Shown here: positions 16,906-25,302 of the stretch, in pieces | How positions within the stretch are numbered: the stretch's first letter is position 1 | Layout: every line of letters starts with the position of its first letter | NCBI GenBank assembly: GCA_017304945.1 | Contig: JAFKLG010000082.1 | Coordinates: 1-57,267, forward strand | Source of the DNA: Rhodospirillales bacterium | GTDB taxonomy: Bacteria > Pseudomonadota > Alphaproteobacteria > Acetobacterales > Acetobacteraceae | DNA length: 57,267 nucleotides | Direction: 5' to 3' | Made by a program: the position numbers and the translations under genes | Notes under the pieces: generated by a model | Databases searched by the model: none | The model's input: only the letters and a program-made list of their open reading frames with translations | What the model was told of the DNA's origin: nothing

Positions 16906-17823
16906 GTGGCCGGCCTCGACCGCCATGTCGAGGCGTTCCTGGAGATGCTCGCCGCCGAACGCGGCGCCGCGCGCAACACGCTGCTCGCCTATGAGCGCGA
17001 CCTCGCCGATTTCTCAGCCTTCGCCACCATGCGCGGCCAGGCCGTGGCCGCGGCCGATGGGGCGACGCTGCAGGCCTACATGGCCGGGCTGCAGGCGGAG
17101 GGCCTGTCGGCCCGCACCGCCGCGCGACGGCTCTCCGCGCTGCGCCAGTTCCACCGTTTCCTGCTGCGCGAGGAGATCCGGCGCGACGATCCGACCACGC
17201 TGCTCGACACGCCCCGCCTGCCGGTCGCCCTGCCGAAATACCTGAGCGAATCCGAGGTCGACGCGCTGCTCGCCGCCGCCGCGGAACGGCCCGGGCGAAC
17301 CGGGCTGACGGCCACGGCAGCGCTCGAGATCCTCTATGCCACCGGCCTGCGGGTGTCCGAACTGCTGGCCCTCCCGCGATCCGCCCTCGCCTCGGATGCC
17401 GCGCTGCTGCTGGTGCGCGGCAAGGGGGGGCGGGAGCGGCTGGTGCCGCTGTCGGCGGCGGCGAAGCAGGCGGCGAGCGCGCTGGTCGCGGGGTCGGAGG
17501 CGAGCCGCTGGCTGTTCCCCGGCCGCAACCCGAAGCAGGCGCTGACCCGGCAGGCCTTCTTCCTCCTGCTGAAGCAGGTGGCGCTGGCGGCCGGCCTCGA
17601 CCCGGCCCGCGTCTCTCCGCACGTGCTGCGGCACTCCTTCGCCTCCCACATGCTGGCGCGCGGGGCCGACCTGCGCAGCCTCCAAATGCTGCTCGGTCAC
17701 GCCGACATCGCGACCACGCAGATCTACACGCATGTGCTGGCCGAACGGCTGCAGCGCCTGGTCGAATCGCACCATCCGCTGGCCCGCGCCCCGTCTCCCG
17801 CGGGCGAACGGGACGGCGGATAG
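16906..17823 (+). CDS. xerD: Site-specific tyrosine recombinase XerD
   Basis: This 305-residue recombinase has an N-terminal SAM-like core-binding domain (residues about 5-95) and a catalytic domain. The catalytic set is complete: R149 in ATGLRVSEL, K172 in RGKGGRERLVPL, H239 and R242 in HVLRHSF, H265 in LLGHADI and nucleophile Y274. It resolves chromosome dimers at dif together with XerC and FtsK. The location beside the shikimate kinase gene is the usual alphaproteobacterial xerD context, which is why I call XerD rather than XerC or a phage integrase. The start is a GTG abutting the preceding stop. Confidence 0.93.
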   Translation: MAGLDRHVEAFLEMLAAERGAARNTLLAYERDLADFSAFATMRGQAVAAADGATLQAYMAGLQAEGLSARTAARRLSALRQFHRFLLREEIRRDDPTTLLDTPRLPVALPKYLSESEVDALLAAAAERPGRTGLTATAALEILYATGLRVSELLALPRSALASDAALLLVRGKGGRERLVPLSAAAKQAASALVAGSEASRWLFPGRNPKQALTRQAFFLLLKQVALAAGLDPARVSPHVLRHSFASHMLARGADLRSLQMLLGHADIATTQIYTHVLAERLQRLVESHHPLARAPSPAGERDGG

Positions 17824-17952
17824 CCCGCGGCGCCGGCCCGCTCGCGCGGGGCCCCAGCTCGCCGGCGTGATCCGGACAGGATCCTCGCAGGGCAGGGCGC
17901 GGCGAGCGCGCGCGTTCAAGGTCTGTTCATCCCGAGGCGTCACCATCGAGCG

Positions 17953-19500
17953 ATGCCGGAGGATCGCGTGTTGCCGCCGGTCGGGGCGCCCGCTGGGCCG
18001 CTCGACCCGGCGATCGAGGAAGACCCGCGGGCGCTCTACGTCCTGGGGCTGGTGGGGCTGCGCGCCGGCCACCTGGACGAAGCCATCTACCTGCTGCGGG
18101 AAGCGCTGCGGCGCGACCCAACGCACGAAGGGGCGCAGCGCAACCTCGTGCGCGCCTTGCTGGCGGCCGGTCGGGCCACGGAGACGCTGGCCGCCGCCGA
18201 TGACGCGTGCGCGGCACAGCCCGACTCGGCGGAGTTGCATTTCGCCCGTGGCACCGCGCTGAACGCCTTGCGCCAGCCGGCCGCGGCGTGCGCGGCGCTG
18301 GAGCGGTCGGTGGCGCTGGACCCGGAGTTCGCGCCGGCCTGGCTGAACCTCGGCAATGCCTGCGCCGACCTCGACGACTGGACGGCGGCGGAGGCGCATG
18401 TCCGGCGCGCCGTGACGCTCGACCCCACGCTGGCGGAGGCGCAGGCCAGCCTCGGCTATTTGTTGACCGTGCAGGGGCGCCTGGCGGAGGCCGAGGCAGC
18501 GTGCGACGCGGCCATCGCGGTGCGGCCCGATCTCGTGCAGGCGCACTGGAACCGCGCGGTGGCGGCGTTGCTGGCGGGCGACCTGCCACGCGGGTTCGCG
18601 GGGTACGAGTGGCGCAAGAAGCACGACCGGTTCCGGCATGACTTCATCGGCCTGCCGGGGCCGGTGTGGACGGGCGACGATCCGGTCGGCCGCACCATCC
18701 TGGTGCATGCCGAACAGGGCTTCGGCGACACCATCCAGTTCGCGCGCTACCTCGCGCAGATCGCCGATCGCGGCGGTCATCCGGTGCTCGCGTGCGACCG
18801 TGTGCTGGTGCCGCTGTTCGCCGGCATGGCGGGGGTCGACGTGGTGGCGCGCGGGACCGCGCTGCCGCCCTATGACGCCTGGATCGACCAGATGAGCCTG
18901 CCGCTGCGGTTCGGCACGACGCTGGACTCCATTCCCTGTCCGGAGGGGTATCTGCGCGCCGATCCATGCCGTGTCGCGCGGTGGGAAGCGATGCTGCCGG
19001 CCGAGTGGCGGGTCGGCCTCGCCTGGGCCGGCAACGCGCTGCACAACAACGACCGCCGCCGATCGCTGACCCCCGCTTTGCTGGGGCCGCTGCTGGCGGT
19101 CCCGGGAGTGACGTTCGTCAACCTCCAGGTCGGGCCGCGTGCCACGTCGGTGCCCGGCTTGCGGGATCTGTCGCCGTGGCTGGTCGACTACGCGGAGACG
19201 GCCGCGCTGATCGCCTGCCTCGACCTGGTGATCGCGGTCGACACCTCGGTCGTGCATGTCGCCGGGGCGCTGGGGGTACCCGCCTGGGTCCTGCTGCCGC
19301 ATGCGCCCGACTGGCGGTGGCTGCTGGGGCGGGCGGACTCGCCCTGGTACCGGTCGCTGCGGCTGTTTCGGCAGCCTGCGCCGGGTGATTGGCCGGCGGT
19401 GATCGCAGAGGTGGTGGCGGCGCTGCGAGCGGGCGAGGCCAGGTGGCGGGCCAAGCATGGGGATGATGGAAACCCCTTGGTGCGGAGCCAATTTCCGTGA
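17953..19500 (+). CDS. TPR protein with glycosyltransferase-like C-terminal domain
   Basis: This 515-residue protein has several tetratricopeptide repeats over residues about 15-215, for example LDPEFAPAWLNLGNACADLDDW followed by further units. A C-terminal half from about 230 resembles GT9/GT41-like TPR glycosyltransferases. It includes LVHAEQGFGDTIQFARYL and a DLVIAVDTSVVHVAGALGVP segment typical of the nucleotide-sugar binding end of GT-B enzymes. No signal peptide is seen. Donor and acceptor are unknown; envelope or flagellin glycosylation are possibilities. Its stop codon overlaps the GTG start of the BrnT toxin gene. Confidence 0.82.
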   Translation: MPEDRVLPPVGAPAGPLDPAIEEDPRALYVLGLVGLRAGHLDEAIYLLREALRRDPTHEGAQRNLVRALLAAGRATETLAAADDACAAQPDSAELHFARGTALNALRQPAAACAALERSVALDPEFAPAWLNLGNACADLDDWTAAEAHVRRAVTLDPTLAEAQASLGYLLTVQGRLAEAEAACDAAIAVRPDLVQAHWNRAVAALLAGDLPRGFAGYEWRKKHDRFRHDFIGLPGPVWTGDDPVGRTILVHAEQGFGDTIQFARYLAQIADRGGHPVLACDRVLVPLFAGMAGVDVVARGTALPPYDAWIDQMSLPLRFGTTLDSIPCPEGYLRADPCRVARWEAMLPAEWRVGLAWAGNALHNNDRRRSLTPALLGPLLAVPGVTFVNLQVGPRATSVPGLRDLSPWLVDYAETAALIACLDLVIAVDTSVVHVAGALGVPAWVLLPHAPDWRWLLGRADSPWYRSLRLFRQPAPGDWPAVIAEVVAALRAGEARWRAKHGDDGNPLVRSQFP

Positions 19501-19787
19501 TACAGAAAAGCGTCGTGGGGGTCACCTTCGATCCGGCCAAGCGGATCAAGACGCTGGCCGAGCGGGGGTTGGATTTCCTGGATGCGGAGAAGGTGTTCGC
19601 GGGCAGGACCCTGACGTTCGAGGACGATCCGAAGACCTACCCCGAACGCCGATGGATCACGGTCGGGCTGCTCGAGGGCCGGATGGTGCTGATCGTGTGG
19701 ACCCCGCGGGATGGCACGCGACGCGTGATCTCGATGAGGAAGGCAAATGGATCTGAGCAGGAGCGATACGGCGAAGACCTGGCATGA
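19497..19787 (+). CDS. brnT: BrnT-family type II toxin (ribonuclease)
   Basis: This 96-residue protein has the BrnT pattern: FDPAKRIKTLAERGLDFLDAEKVF near the start, then RWITVGLLEGRMVLIVWTPR and the closing RRVISMRKANGSEQERY. BrnT is a RelE-like mRNA endoribonuclease neutralised by BrnA. The likely start is a GTG at 19497 that overlaps the upstream stop as GTGA, with GGAG about ten bases before it; there is no ATG near the domain start. It overlaps brnA by 41 nt. No separate promoter is obvious, so it may be co-transcribed with the TPR gene or have a promoter inside it. Confidence 0.88.
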   Translation: MIQKSVVGVTFDPAKRIKTLAERGLDFLDAEKVFAGRTLTFEDDPKTYPERRWITVGLLEGRMVLIVWTPRDGTRRVISMRKANGSEQERYGEDLA

Positions 19788-20007
19788 CCCGGACGACGCC
19801 CCGGAGCTGACCGATGCGATGGTCGAGCGGGCCGAGGTGTTCCACGGCACCAAGTTCGTCCGGCGCGGCCGCCCGAAATCGGCCGCCGCGAAGGAACAGA
19901 TCAGCGTGCGCCTCGACCCCGACGTGCTGGCGAAGCTGCGTGAGGCCGGCCCGGGCTGGCAGTCGCAGATCAACGCGATGCTGCGGCAGGCGCTGGGGCT
20001 GGGATAG
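19747..20007 (+). CDS. brnA: BrnA-family antitoxin
   Basis: This 86-residue protein matches BrnA antitoxins: an acidic WHDPDDAPELTDAMVERAEVF start that wraps the toxin, then RRGRPKSAAAKEQISVRLDPDVLAKLREAGPGWQSQINAML, a ribbon-helix-helix-type DNA-binding end. AGGAAGG precedes the ATG. The antitoxin gene follows the toxin gene, the usual brnTA order, and overlaps it. BrnA typically represses its own operon, but I did not find a clear operator. Confidence 0.88.
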   Translation: MDLSRSDTAKTWHDPDDAPELTDAMVERAEVFHGTKFVRRGRPKSAAAKEQISVRLDPDVLAKLREAGPGWQSQINAMLRQALGLG

Positions 20008-20371
20008 CGGCTCGTCCTGGGGTTGGCCGCCGGTGGTGCCGTCCGGAGCTCGACGCACGAATGCGCAGGTCATTGGGGGCACGAGGGGACCGGGCCGGCT
20101 TCGGGGGGAGTGAGGCTTGGGCTGAAACCGCAGATGAACACGGATGAACGCGGATGGAGCGGTGCCGGCGGAACGGCTCGTGCCTCCGTCCGGTCATCGG
20201 TGATTTCAGGCGCGCTCCGCGCGCATTGCAGCGAAAGACGGTTTGCGGGGAGGCACGTGACTGCATGAGGCAACGCCCCATCTGCGTTCATCCGTGTTCA
20301 TCCGCGGTTTCAACCCAGCCGGCATCCCCCGTTGCCCTTTCCCTCTCAGGATCCGGGGCCGAGGTTCAGGC
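20008..20371. other. Non-coding stretch with long inverted repeat
   Basis: This 364-bp gap between brnA and the methyltransferase gene has no convincing gene. Its main content is a 190-bp element bounded by near-identical inverted arms, listed separately. The genes on both sides point into it, so it may also serve as a transcription end region. Confidence 0.55.
20123..20313. repeat. MITE-like element with about 35-bp inverted arms
   Basis: The left arm at 20123-20157 and the right arm at 20279-20313 are inverted copies. Both carry AACCGCNGATGAACACGGAT followed by GAACGC and GATGG, with only two or three differences over about 35 bp. The interior of about 120 bp is non-coding and rich in short hairpins such as GGCGCGCTCCGCGCGC. 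Motifs of the ATGAACACGGATGAAC type are, to my recollection, dispersed in many unrelated bacterial genomes. No target duplication is obvious. Confidence 0.7.
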
Positions 20372-21193
20372 TCACCGCAGCATCCCCGGCCTCCGCCCCC
20401 GCGCCACGATCGCCGCCAGCGGCAGCGCCAAGCCCTCCGGCCCCCGATACATCTCCGCCGCTGTGTCGATCGCCGCCGCGATGGCGGGCAATCGCGCCGG
20501 GTCCTGCGCCCCGATCAGCGCCGCCATCCGCGCCGTGCCCGCCCCGAGCGCCTGCAACAGGGCGGCGCCATCGCGGTGGTGCCACACGGAACGCAGCGGT
20601 TGCGCGGCAATGTCGACGAACCCGGCCGCCTCCAGCGCGGCCACGCACGCCTCGGCCGAGGCGAACCCGCCCCCTGGCGGCGGAGCCCGGGAGGCAGTCG
20701 GATCACCGCAGGCCCGGATCGCATCGAACACCAGCTTCCAGGCCACGTTCTCGGCCGGCGCCGCCCAGATCGTGAACGCCATTCTTCCACCAGCCCGCAG
20801 CACGCGTCGCGCCTCGGCCAAGGCCTTTTGCGGATGCGGCACGTGGTGGATGCCGAAATTCGACACCACCGCGTCGAAGCTGGCGTCCGCGTGGGGCAGG
20901 GACTCCGCGTCGCCCTCATCGAAGCGCAGGCCGGGATGACCGGCGCGGGCCTCCGCCAGCATGCCGGCGGAGAAATCGAGCCCGGTCGGGTCCGCCCCCG
21001 CCGCCGCCAGCGCCGCCGTCACCACGCCGGTGCCGCAGCACACGTCCAGCACGCGGTCTCCCGGCGTGATGCCCTCCAGCAGCGCGGGCACGAACGCGCG
21101 GGTCGCGTGCGCGAAGGAGCCGCCATACGTCGCGGCGGCCCGATCCCAGCCAGTGCGCTCGAACTGCCGGACGGCCTCGGCGTCGAAGCTCAT
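20372..21193 (-). CDS. Class I SAM-dependent methyltransferase
   Basis: This 273-residue protein has the methyltransferase type 11 fold. Motif I is VLDVCCGTGVVTAALAAAG, motif II acid lies in GLDFSAGMLAEA, and FDAVVSNFGIHHVP followed by ARRVLRAGGRMAFT are the later motifs. It resembles UbiE/MenG-like small-molecule methyltransferases, but the acceptor is unknown. Its ATG overlaps the stop of the upstream amidase gene as ATGA, so the two are translationally coupled in a three-gene leftward operon. Confidence 0.88.
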   Translation of the reverse strand: MSFDAEAVRQFERTGWDRAAATYGGSFAHATRAFVPALLEGITPGDRVLDVCCGTGVVTAALAAAGADPTGLDFSAGMLAEARAGHPGLRFDEGDAESLPHADASFDAVVSNFGIHHVPHPQKALAEARRVLRAGGRMAFTIWAAPAENVAWKLVFDAIRACGDPTASRAPPPGGGFASAEACVAALEAAGFVDIAAQPLRSVWHHRDGAALLQALGAGTARMAALIGAQDPARLPAIAAAIDTAAEMYRGPEGLALPLAAIVARGRRPGMLR

Positions 21194-22611
21194 GCAGGCA
21201 GCAGCGGCGGACGGCGGGCGTGCCAGTCCGTGTCGCGCTGGTAGGCGTCGGCGATGCGCATCACCCGCGCCTCCCCGAACGGGCGGCCGGCGATCTGCAG
21301 TCCGATTGGGCATCCATTGGTATCGAATCCGCATGGCGCACTGATCGTCGGCAGGCCGAGGTAGTTGAACGGCCGCGTGTTGGCGGACACCGCCATGAAC
21401 CGGTGTTCGGTGCCGGCCGGCCCGTGGTCGATGTCGGTCTCCGCGAGGGTGGGCAGCGCGGTGCTGATCGTGGGCGTGACGAGCGCGTCCACCTGGCCGA
21501 ACACCTCGGCGGCGAACGCCTTCAGGATCGGGCCGCGCCGGCTCAGCGCTTCCAGGTAGTAAGGCGCCGGGATGGCGTAGCCCGGATACATGCGCCCGCT
21601 GATATGCGCGCCATAGGCCTGTGGGTCGCGCCGCATCCACTCGGCATGAATGGTGGCCGCCTCCACGCGGGAGATCACGCTGACATAGGTGGCGATCGCC
21701 TCCATCAGCGGCAGCGCCAACCGCACGATCGTGGCGCCGCGTGCGGCGAGCACCGCAATGGCCTGCTCCACCGCCGCGTTCACCTCGGTTTCGGCCGGAT
21801 CAAAGAACGCGTTGGTCGGCACGCCGATGCGCTGCCCGCGCAGGTCCCCATCCAGCGCCGCTTCGTAGTCGGGCACCGGCTCCCGCGCGCTGGTCGGGTC
21901 CTGCGGGTCGTGACCGGCGATCACCCGCATGATCCGCGCGCAGTCGCGGGCGGTCCGCGTCAGCGGGCCCACGTTGTCGCAACTGAACGACAGCGGCATG
22001 ACGCCGAATCGGGAGACGCGGGTCTGGGTCGGCTTGATCCCGGTCACGCCGCAGGCCGAGGCCGGCAGACGGATCGAGCCGCCGGTATCGGACCCCAGCG
22101 CGGCGTAGGTGAATCGGCTGGCGACCGCGACGCCGGAGCCGGACGACGAGCCGCCGGTGATGTAGGGCAGGTTCCAGGGGTTGTGGCAGTCGCCGAAGCT
22201 CTTGTTGTGGCCGGTCGGGTTCTGCGCGAACTCCGCCATGTTCAGCCCGCCGAACGTGTAGGCGCCGGCGGTGGCCATCCGCGCGATCACCGTCGCGGTG
22301 ACCGTGGGGCGCCAGTCCCGCCGCAGGGCGGAGCCGCAGGTGCTGAGCTGTCCCTCCTGGTAGTACATGTCCTTGTGGATCATCGGGATGCCGTGCAGCA
22401 GGCCGAGCGGCTTGTGGTCGCGGACGGCCTGGTCGGCGGCGCGGGCGGCGCGATCGGCGGCCTCCCGGTCGAGCCAGGTGGTGGCGTTCACCTGCGGGTT
22501 GACCGCCTCGAGATTGGCCCAGCAGGCATCGAGCAGAGCCTGGGAGGTGGCTTCGCCCCGGCGGACGGCGTCGGCCGCCTCGACCAGCGACAGGTCGGCA
22601 AGCCCGCTCAT
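21190..22611 (-). CDS. Amidase-signature family hydrolase (AtzE/GatA-like)
   Basis: This 473-residue enzyme has the Ser-cisSer-Lys catalytic set of the amidase signature family: K80 in GIPMIHKDMYY, cis-Ser155 in GGSSSGSGVA and nucleophile S179 in DTGGSIRLPA. The 24-residue gap between the serines is canonical. The upstream gene encodes a small AtzG-like subunit overlapping by 4 nt. In the cyanuric acid pathway AtzE needs AtzG to hydrolyse 1-carboxybiuret, so a two-subunit amidase is likely here. The coupled methyltransferase downstream is unusual for that pathway, so another substrate is quite possible. Confidence 0.9.
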   Translation of the reverse strand: MSGLADLSLVEAADAVRRGEATSQALLDACWANLEAVNPQVNATTWLDREAADRAARAADQAVRDHKPLGLLHGIPMIHKDMYYQEGQLSTCGSALRRDWRPTVTATVIARMATAGAYTFGGLNMAEFAQNPTGHNKSFGDCHNPWNLPYITGGSSSGSGVAVASRFTYAALGSDTGGSIRLPASACGVTGIKPTQTRVSRFGVMPLSFSCDNVGPLTRTARDCARIMRVIAGHDPQDPTSAREPVPDYEAALDGDLRGQRIGVPTNAFFDPAETEVNAAVEQAIAVLAARGATIVRLALPLMEAIATYVSVISRVEAATIHAEWMRRDPQAYGAHISGRMYPGYAIPAPYYLEALSRRGPILKAFAAEVFGQVDALVTPTISTALPTLAETDIDHGPAGTEHRFMAVSANTRPFNYLGLPTISAPCGFDTNGCPIGLQIAGRPFGEARVMRIADAYQRDTDWHARRPPLLPA

Positions 22612-22841
22612 GCGCCGTGTCCCTTGGCGCCGGCTGGCGGTGCATCGGACTCCTTCGCGGCCTGCAATGCGGCTTCGAAACTGGACGGCTCGTCCTCGAA
22701 CACCAGCGTGCCGCGCAGCTTCGTGAACGCAGCGATGGTGGCAGCGAGATCAGCCGCCATGCGCTGTCCAGCGGCATTGGGCGGCTCGATCCCGAACCAT
22801 CGCGCAATATTGGCTTCGGTTTCCGCCTGGAACCTGTCCAT
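22608..22841 (-). CDS. AtzG-like small amidase subunit (DUF4089-type)
   Basis: This 77-residue protein opens with FQAETEANIARWFGIE and has an internal RMAADLAATIAAF helix and a variable tail. This is the pattern of GatC/AtzG-like DUF4089 proteins, which bind and stabilise amidase-signature enzymes. The start at 22841 is chosen at the ATG where similarity begins; the frame stays open to 22898. Its stop overlaps the amidase start by 4 nt. It is divergent from an MFS transporter with only 56 bp between start codons. Confidence 0.78.
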   Translation of the reverse strand: MDRFQAETEANIARWFGIEPPNAAGQRMAADLAATIAAFTKLRGTLVFEDEPSSFEAALQAAKESDAPPAGAKGHGA

Positions 22842-22897
22842 CGCATGCCTCCGTGCAGCGTTAGGCTGCGAGTGTGCCACCACCAGGGGGGAGAGCA

Positions 22898-24346
22898 ATG
22901 CCGAAGGACACGCCGCCGGCGGGGTCGGTGTTCGAAACCGACGTGCCGGCCAGGCTCGACCGGCTCCCCTGGGCGGGATTCCACTGGCTGGTCATCGTCG
23001 CACTCGGCATTGCCTGGATCCTGGACGGGCTCGAGGTCACGATCGTCGGGTCGCTCTCCGGCGCGCTGTCCGAGAGCCCGGTGCTGCATCTGACCGGGAC
23101 CCAGATCGGCGCCGCGGCCTCCGCCTACCTGCTGGGCGCGGTGGCAGGCTCGCTGTTCTTCGGCTGGCTCACCGACCGTCTCGGGCGGAAGAAGCTGTTC
23201 ACCCTGACGGTGCTCGTCTATGTGGTGGCGACGATCGCCTGCGGCTTCTCGTGGGATTTCTGGTCGTTCGCGATCTTCCGTTTCTTCACCGGCGCGGGCA
23301 TCGGCGGCGAGTACGCGGCCGTCAACGCCACGATCCAGGAGCTGATTCCGGCGCGGCGGCGCGGCTTCACCGACCTCGTCGTGAACGGCAGTTTCTGGCT
23401 CGGGGCGGCGGTCGGGGCGCTGGGCGCGCTGGTGGTGCTCGATCCGGTGATCGTTCCGCCGGAGATCGGCTGGCGTGCCGCGTTCATCATCGGCGGCCTG
23501 CTGGGCTTCGGCGTTCTGCTGCTGCGGCAATGGCTGCCCGAGAGCCCACGCTGGCTGATGACCCATGGCTATCCCGAGGAAGCCGACGCCGTGGTGCGGG
23601 AGATCGAGGAACGGGTGGAGCGCGAGACCGGCAAGCCGTTGCCGCCGGTGCCACCGGGCAAGCTGCGGCTGCGCAGCGACGTGCACTCCTGGTTCGGGGC
23701 CGGCGCGCGCGCCCTGGTGACGCAGTATCGCCAGCGCACGCTGCTGGGCGTGGCGCTGATGGCGGCGCAGGCCTTCTGCTACAACGCGGTGTTCTTCACC
23801 TATGCGCTGGTGCTGACGCGGTTCTACCAGATCGACTCCGCGAGCGTCGGGCTGTTCATGCTGCCGTTTGCGATCGGCAACTTCCTGGGCCCCCTGGTGC
23901 TGGGCAGGCTGTTCGACACGGTCGGGCGGCGCCCGATGATCGTGCTGACCTACGTGCTGTCGGGCGTGCTGATGGGCATCACCGGCTGGATGTTCGCCGC
24001 CGGCTGGTTGAGCGCGGTGCATCAGACCATGGCCTGGACGGTGATCTTCTTCGTCGCCTCGGCCGCCGCGAGCTCCGCCTATCTGACCGTGGGCGAGAGC
24101 TTCCCGTTGGAAGTGCGTGCCATCGCGATCGCGCTGTTCTACGCGTTCGGCACGGCGGTGGGCGGCGTCGCGGGGCCGGCGCTGTTCGGCGCGCTGATCG
24201 ATACGGGGGAGCGGATGTCGATCTTCTGGGGCTACCTGCTGGGGGGCGGCCTGATGGTGGCAGGCGGATTGGTGGCGGCGTTCCTGGCCGTGGATGCGGA
24301 GCGCCGCTCGCTCGAGGACGTGGCGCCCCCGCTGTCCTCGGCATGA
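22898..24346 (+). CDS. MFS transporter (metabolite:H+ symporter type)
   Basis: This 482-residue inner-membrane protein shows the 12-helix major facilitator pattern. Key motifs are the loop 2-3 signature GWLTDRLGRKKLF, FRFFTGAGIGGEYAAVNA in helix 4, WLPESPRWL at the end of helix 6 and GRLFDTVGRRPM in the second half. These features are typical of sugar or organic-acid symporters of the SP and AAHS branches. A strong GGGGGGAGA precedes the ATG. It is divergent from the AtzG-like/amidase operon, so it may import the amidase substrate. Confidence 0.9.
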   Translation: MPKDTPPAGSVFETDVPARLDRLPWAGFHWLVIVALGIAWILDGLEVTIVGSLSGALSESPVLHLTGTQIGAAASAYLLGAVAGSLFFGWLTDRLGRKKLFTLTVLVYVVATIACGFSWDFWSFAIFRFFTGAGIGGEYAAVNATIQELIPARRRGFTDLVVNGSFWLGAAVGALGALVVLDPVIVPPEIGWRAAFIIGGLLGFGVLLLRQWLPESPRWLMTHGYPEEADAVVREIEERVERETGKPLPPVPPGKLRLRSDVHSWFGAGARALVTQYRQRTLLGVALMAAQAFCYNAVFFTYALVLTRFYQIDSASVGLFMLPFAIGNFLGPLVLGRLFDTVGRRPMIVLTYVLSGVLMGITGWMFAAGWLSAVHQTMAWTVIFFVASAAASSAYLTVGESFPLEVRAIAIALFYAFGTAVGGVAGPALFGALIDTGERMSIFWGYLLGGGLMVAGGLVAAFLAVDAERRSLEDVAPPLSSA

Positions 24347-24440
24347 GCGGAGCGCGGTGACCGCGTCGGGCGGCCCTGCCAACTGGCCAGTGCGGCGGTG
24401 CTGCGCCATACTTTCCGCAGACGGGGAATGGAGTGCGACC

Positions 24441-24932
24441 GTGCCGGTGGAAAAGCAAGCCTATCGCGAGGCCATGGCGCGGCTCGGTGCCGCGGTGAAC
24501 GTGATCACCACGGATGGGCCGGGCGGCAAGGCGGGCTTCACGGCGTCGGCGGTGACGAGCGTCACCGACTCGCCGCCCACGCTGCTGGTCTGCGCCAACC
24601 GCGCCAACGATTCCTATCCGGCGATGAAGCAGAACGGCGTGCTGTGCGTGAACACGCTGACGCCGGCGCAGGAAGGTCTGTCGCCGGTGTTCGCCGGCAT
24701 GACCGAACACACGATGGATCAGCGGTTCGACGGCCATGTCTGGCACACGCTGGCCACGGGTGCGCCGGTGCTGGACGAGGCGGTTGTGGTGTTCGACTGC
24801 CGCATCACCCAGGTGGTCGAGGTCGGCACGCATGACGTGTTCTTCTGCAGTGTCGAGGCGGTCCGCAGCGGCAAGGCGCACGAGGGCCTGATCTACTACG
24901 GCCGCGGGTATCACCGGGTCGCGGTGAAGTAG
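24441..24932 (+). CDS. Flavin reductase (FMN reductase, NtaB/HpaC/RutF type)
   Basis: This 163-residue protein has the flavin reductase-like split-barrel pattern: the REAMARLGAAVNVITTDGPGG opening, then GFTASAVTSVTDSPPTLLVC, a central NGVLCVNTL segment and a late GLIYYGRGYHRV. Such enzymes reduce FMN with NAD(P)H and supply two-component monooxygenases. The start is taken as a GTG at 24441, eight bases after GGAG. No monooxygenase gene is adjacent, but three FMN-dependent monooxygenases occur in this window, so it could serve one or more of them in trans. That link is inference. Confidence 0.87.
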   Translation: MPVEKQAYREAMARLGAAVNVITTDGPGGKAGFTASAVTSVTDSPPTLLVCANRANDSYPAMKQNGVLCVNTLTPAQEGLSPVFAGMTEHTMDQRFDGHVWHTLATGAPVLDEAVVVFDCRITQVVEVGTHDVFFCSVEAVRSGKAHEGLIYYGRGYHRVAVK

Positions 24933-25302
24933 TCGACGAGGAGTTGGGACGTGTCGACGAGGACTCGGGACGTAGCGATGAGGAGTTGGGACGTAGCGAT
25001 CCGCACGGGCGGCGCCCCACCTCACCCGTCATGGCCGGCCTCGACCCGGCCATCCCCAGGGGCACCTTGGTCGTGCCGCGCGCCGTCGCCTGTGCTGGTG
25101 AGGATGGCCGGGTCGAGCCCGGCCATGACGGGTGAGGCGCTGTCGCCCGGCGAGTGACGGGACGCCTCTCGCACCGCCGCCGCAACGCCTTCCCCCCGCG
25201 AGCCTGCCCCCGACAATCCTTTCCCCGCGAGGCCTCCCCCGACAACCCTTTCCCCGCGAGTCTCACCCCCTCAACGCCTCCCCCCGTAACGCCTCCCGCC
25301 CC
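24933..25302. repeat. Repeat-rich intergenic region: three unrelated repeat blocks
   Basis: This 370-bp gap holds no gene but three repeat blocks. First, a 21-bp unit (CGACGAGGAGTTGGGACGTAG type) occurs three times in tandem at 24934-24996. Second, an inverted pair at 25022-25054 and 25103-25136 of the CCCGTCATGGCCGG family matches at 33 of 34 positions. Third, a 29-bp unit starting CCCCGCGAG occurs at 25194-25222, 25223-25251 and partly 25252-25270. It separates two convergently transcribed genes, where such elements tend to accumulate. Confidence 0.75.

Noticed and set aside
16906..17823. Tyrosine recombinase considered as an integrase of a mobile island
   Set aside because: There is no tRNA, attachment repeat or phage gene nearby, and the neighbourhood next to shikimate kinase is that of chromosomal xerD.
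21220..24360. 1046-codon plus-strand frame through amidase and MFS genes
   Set aside because: It crosses several real genes in other frames and shows no domain; a GC-content artefact.
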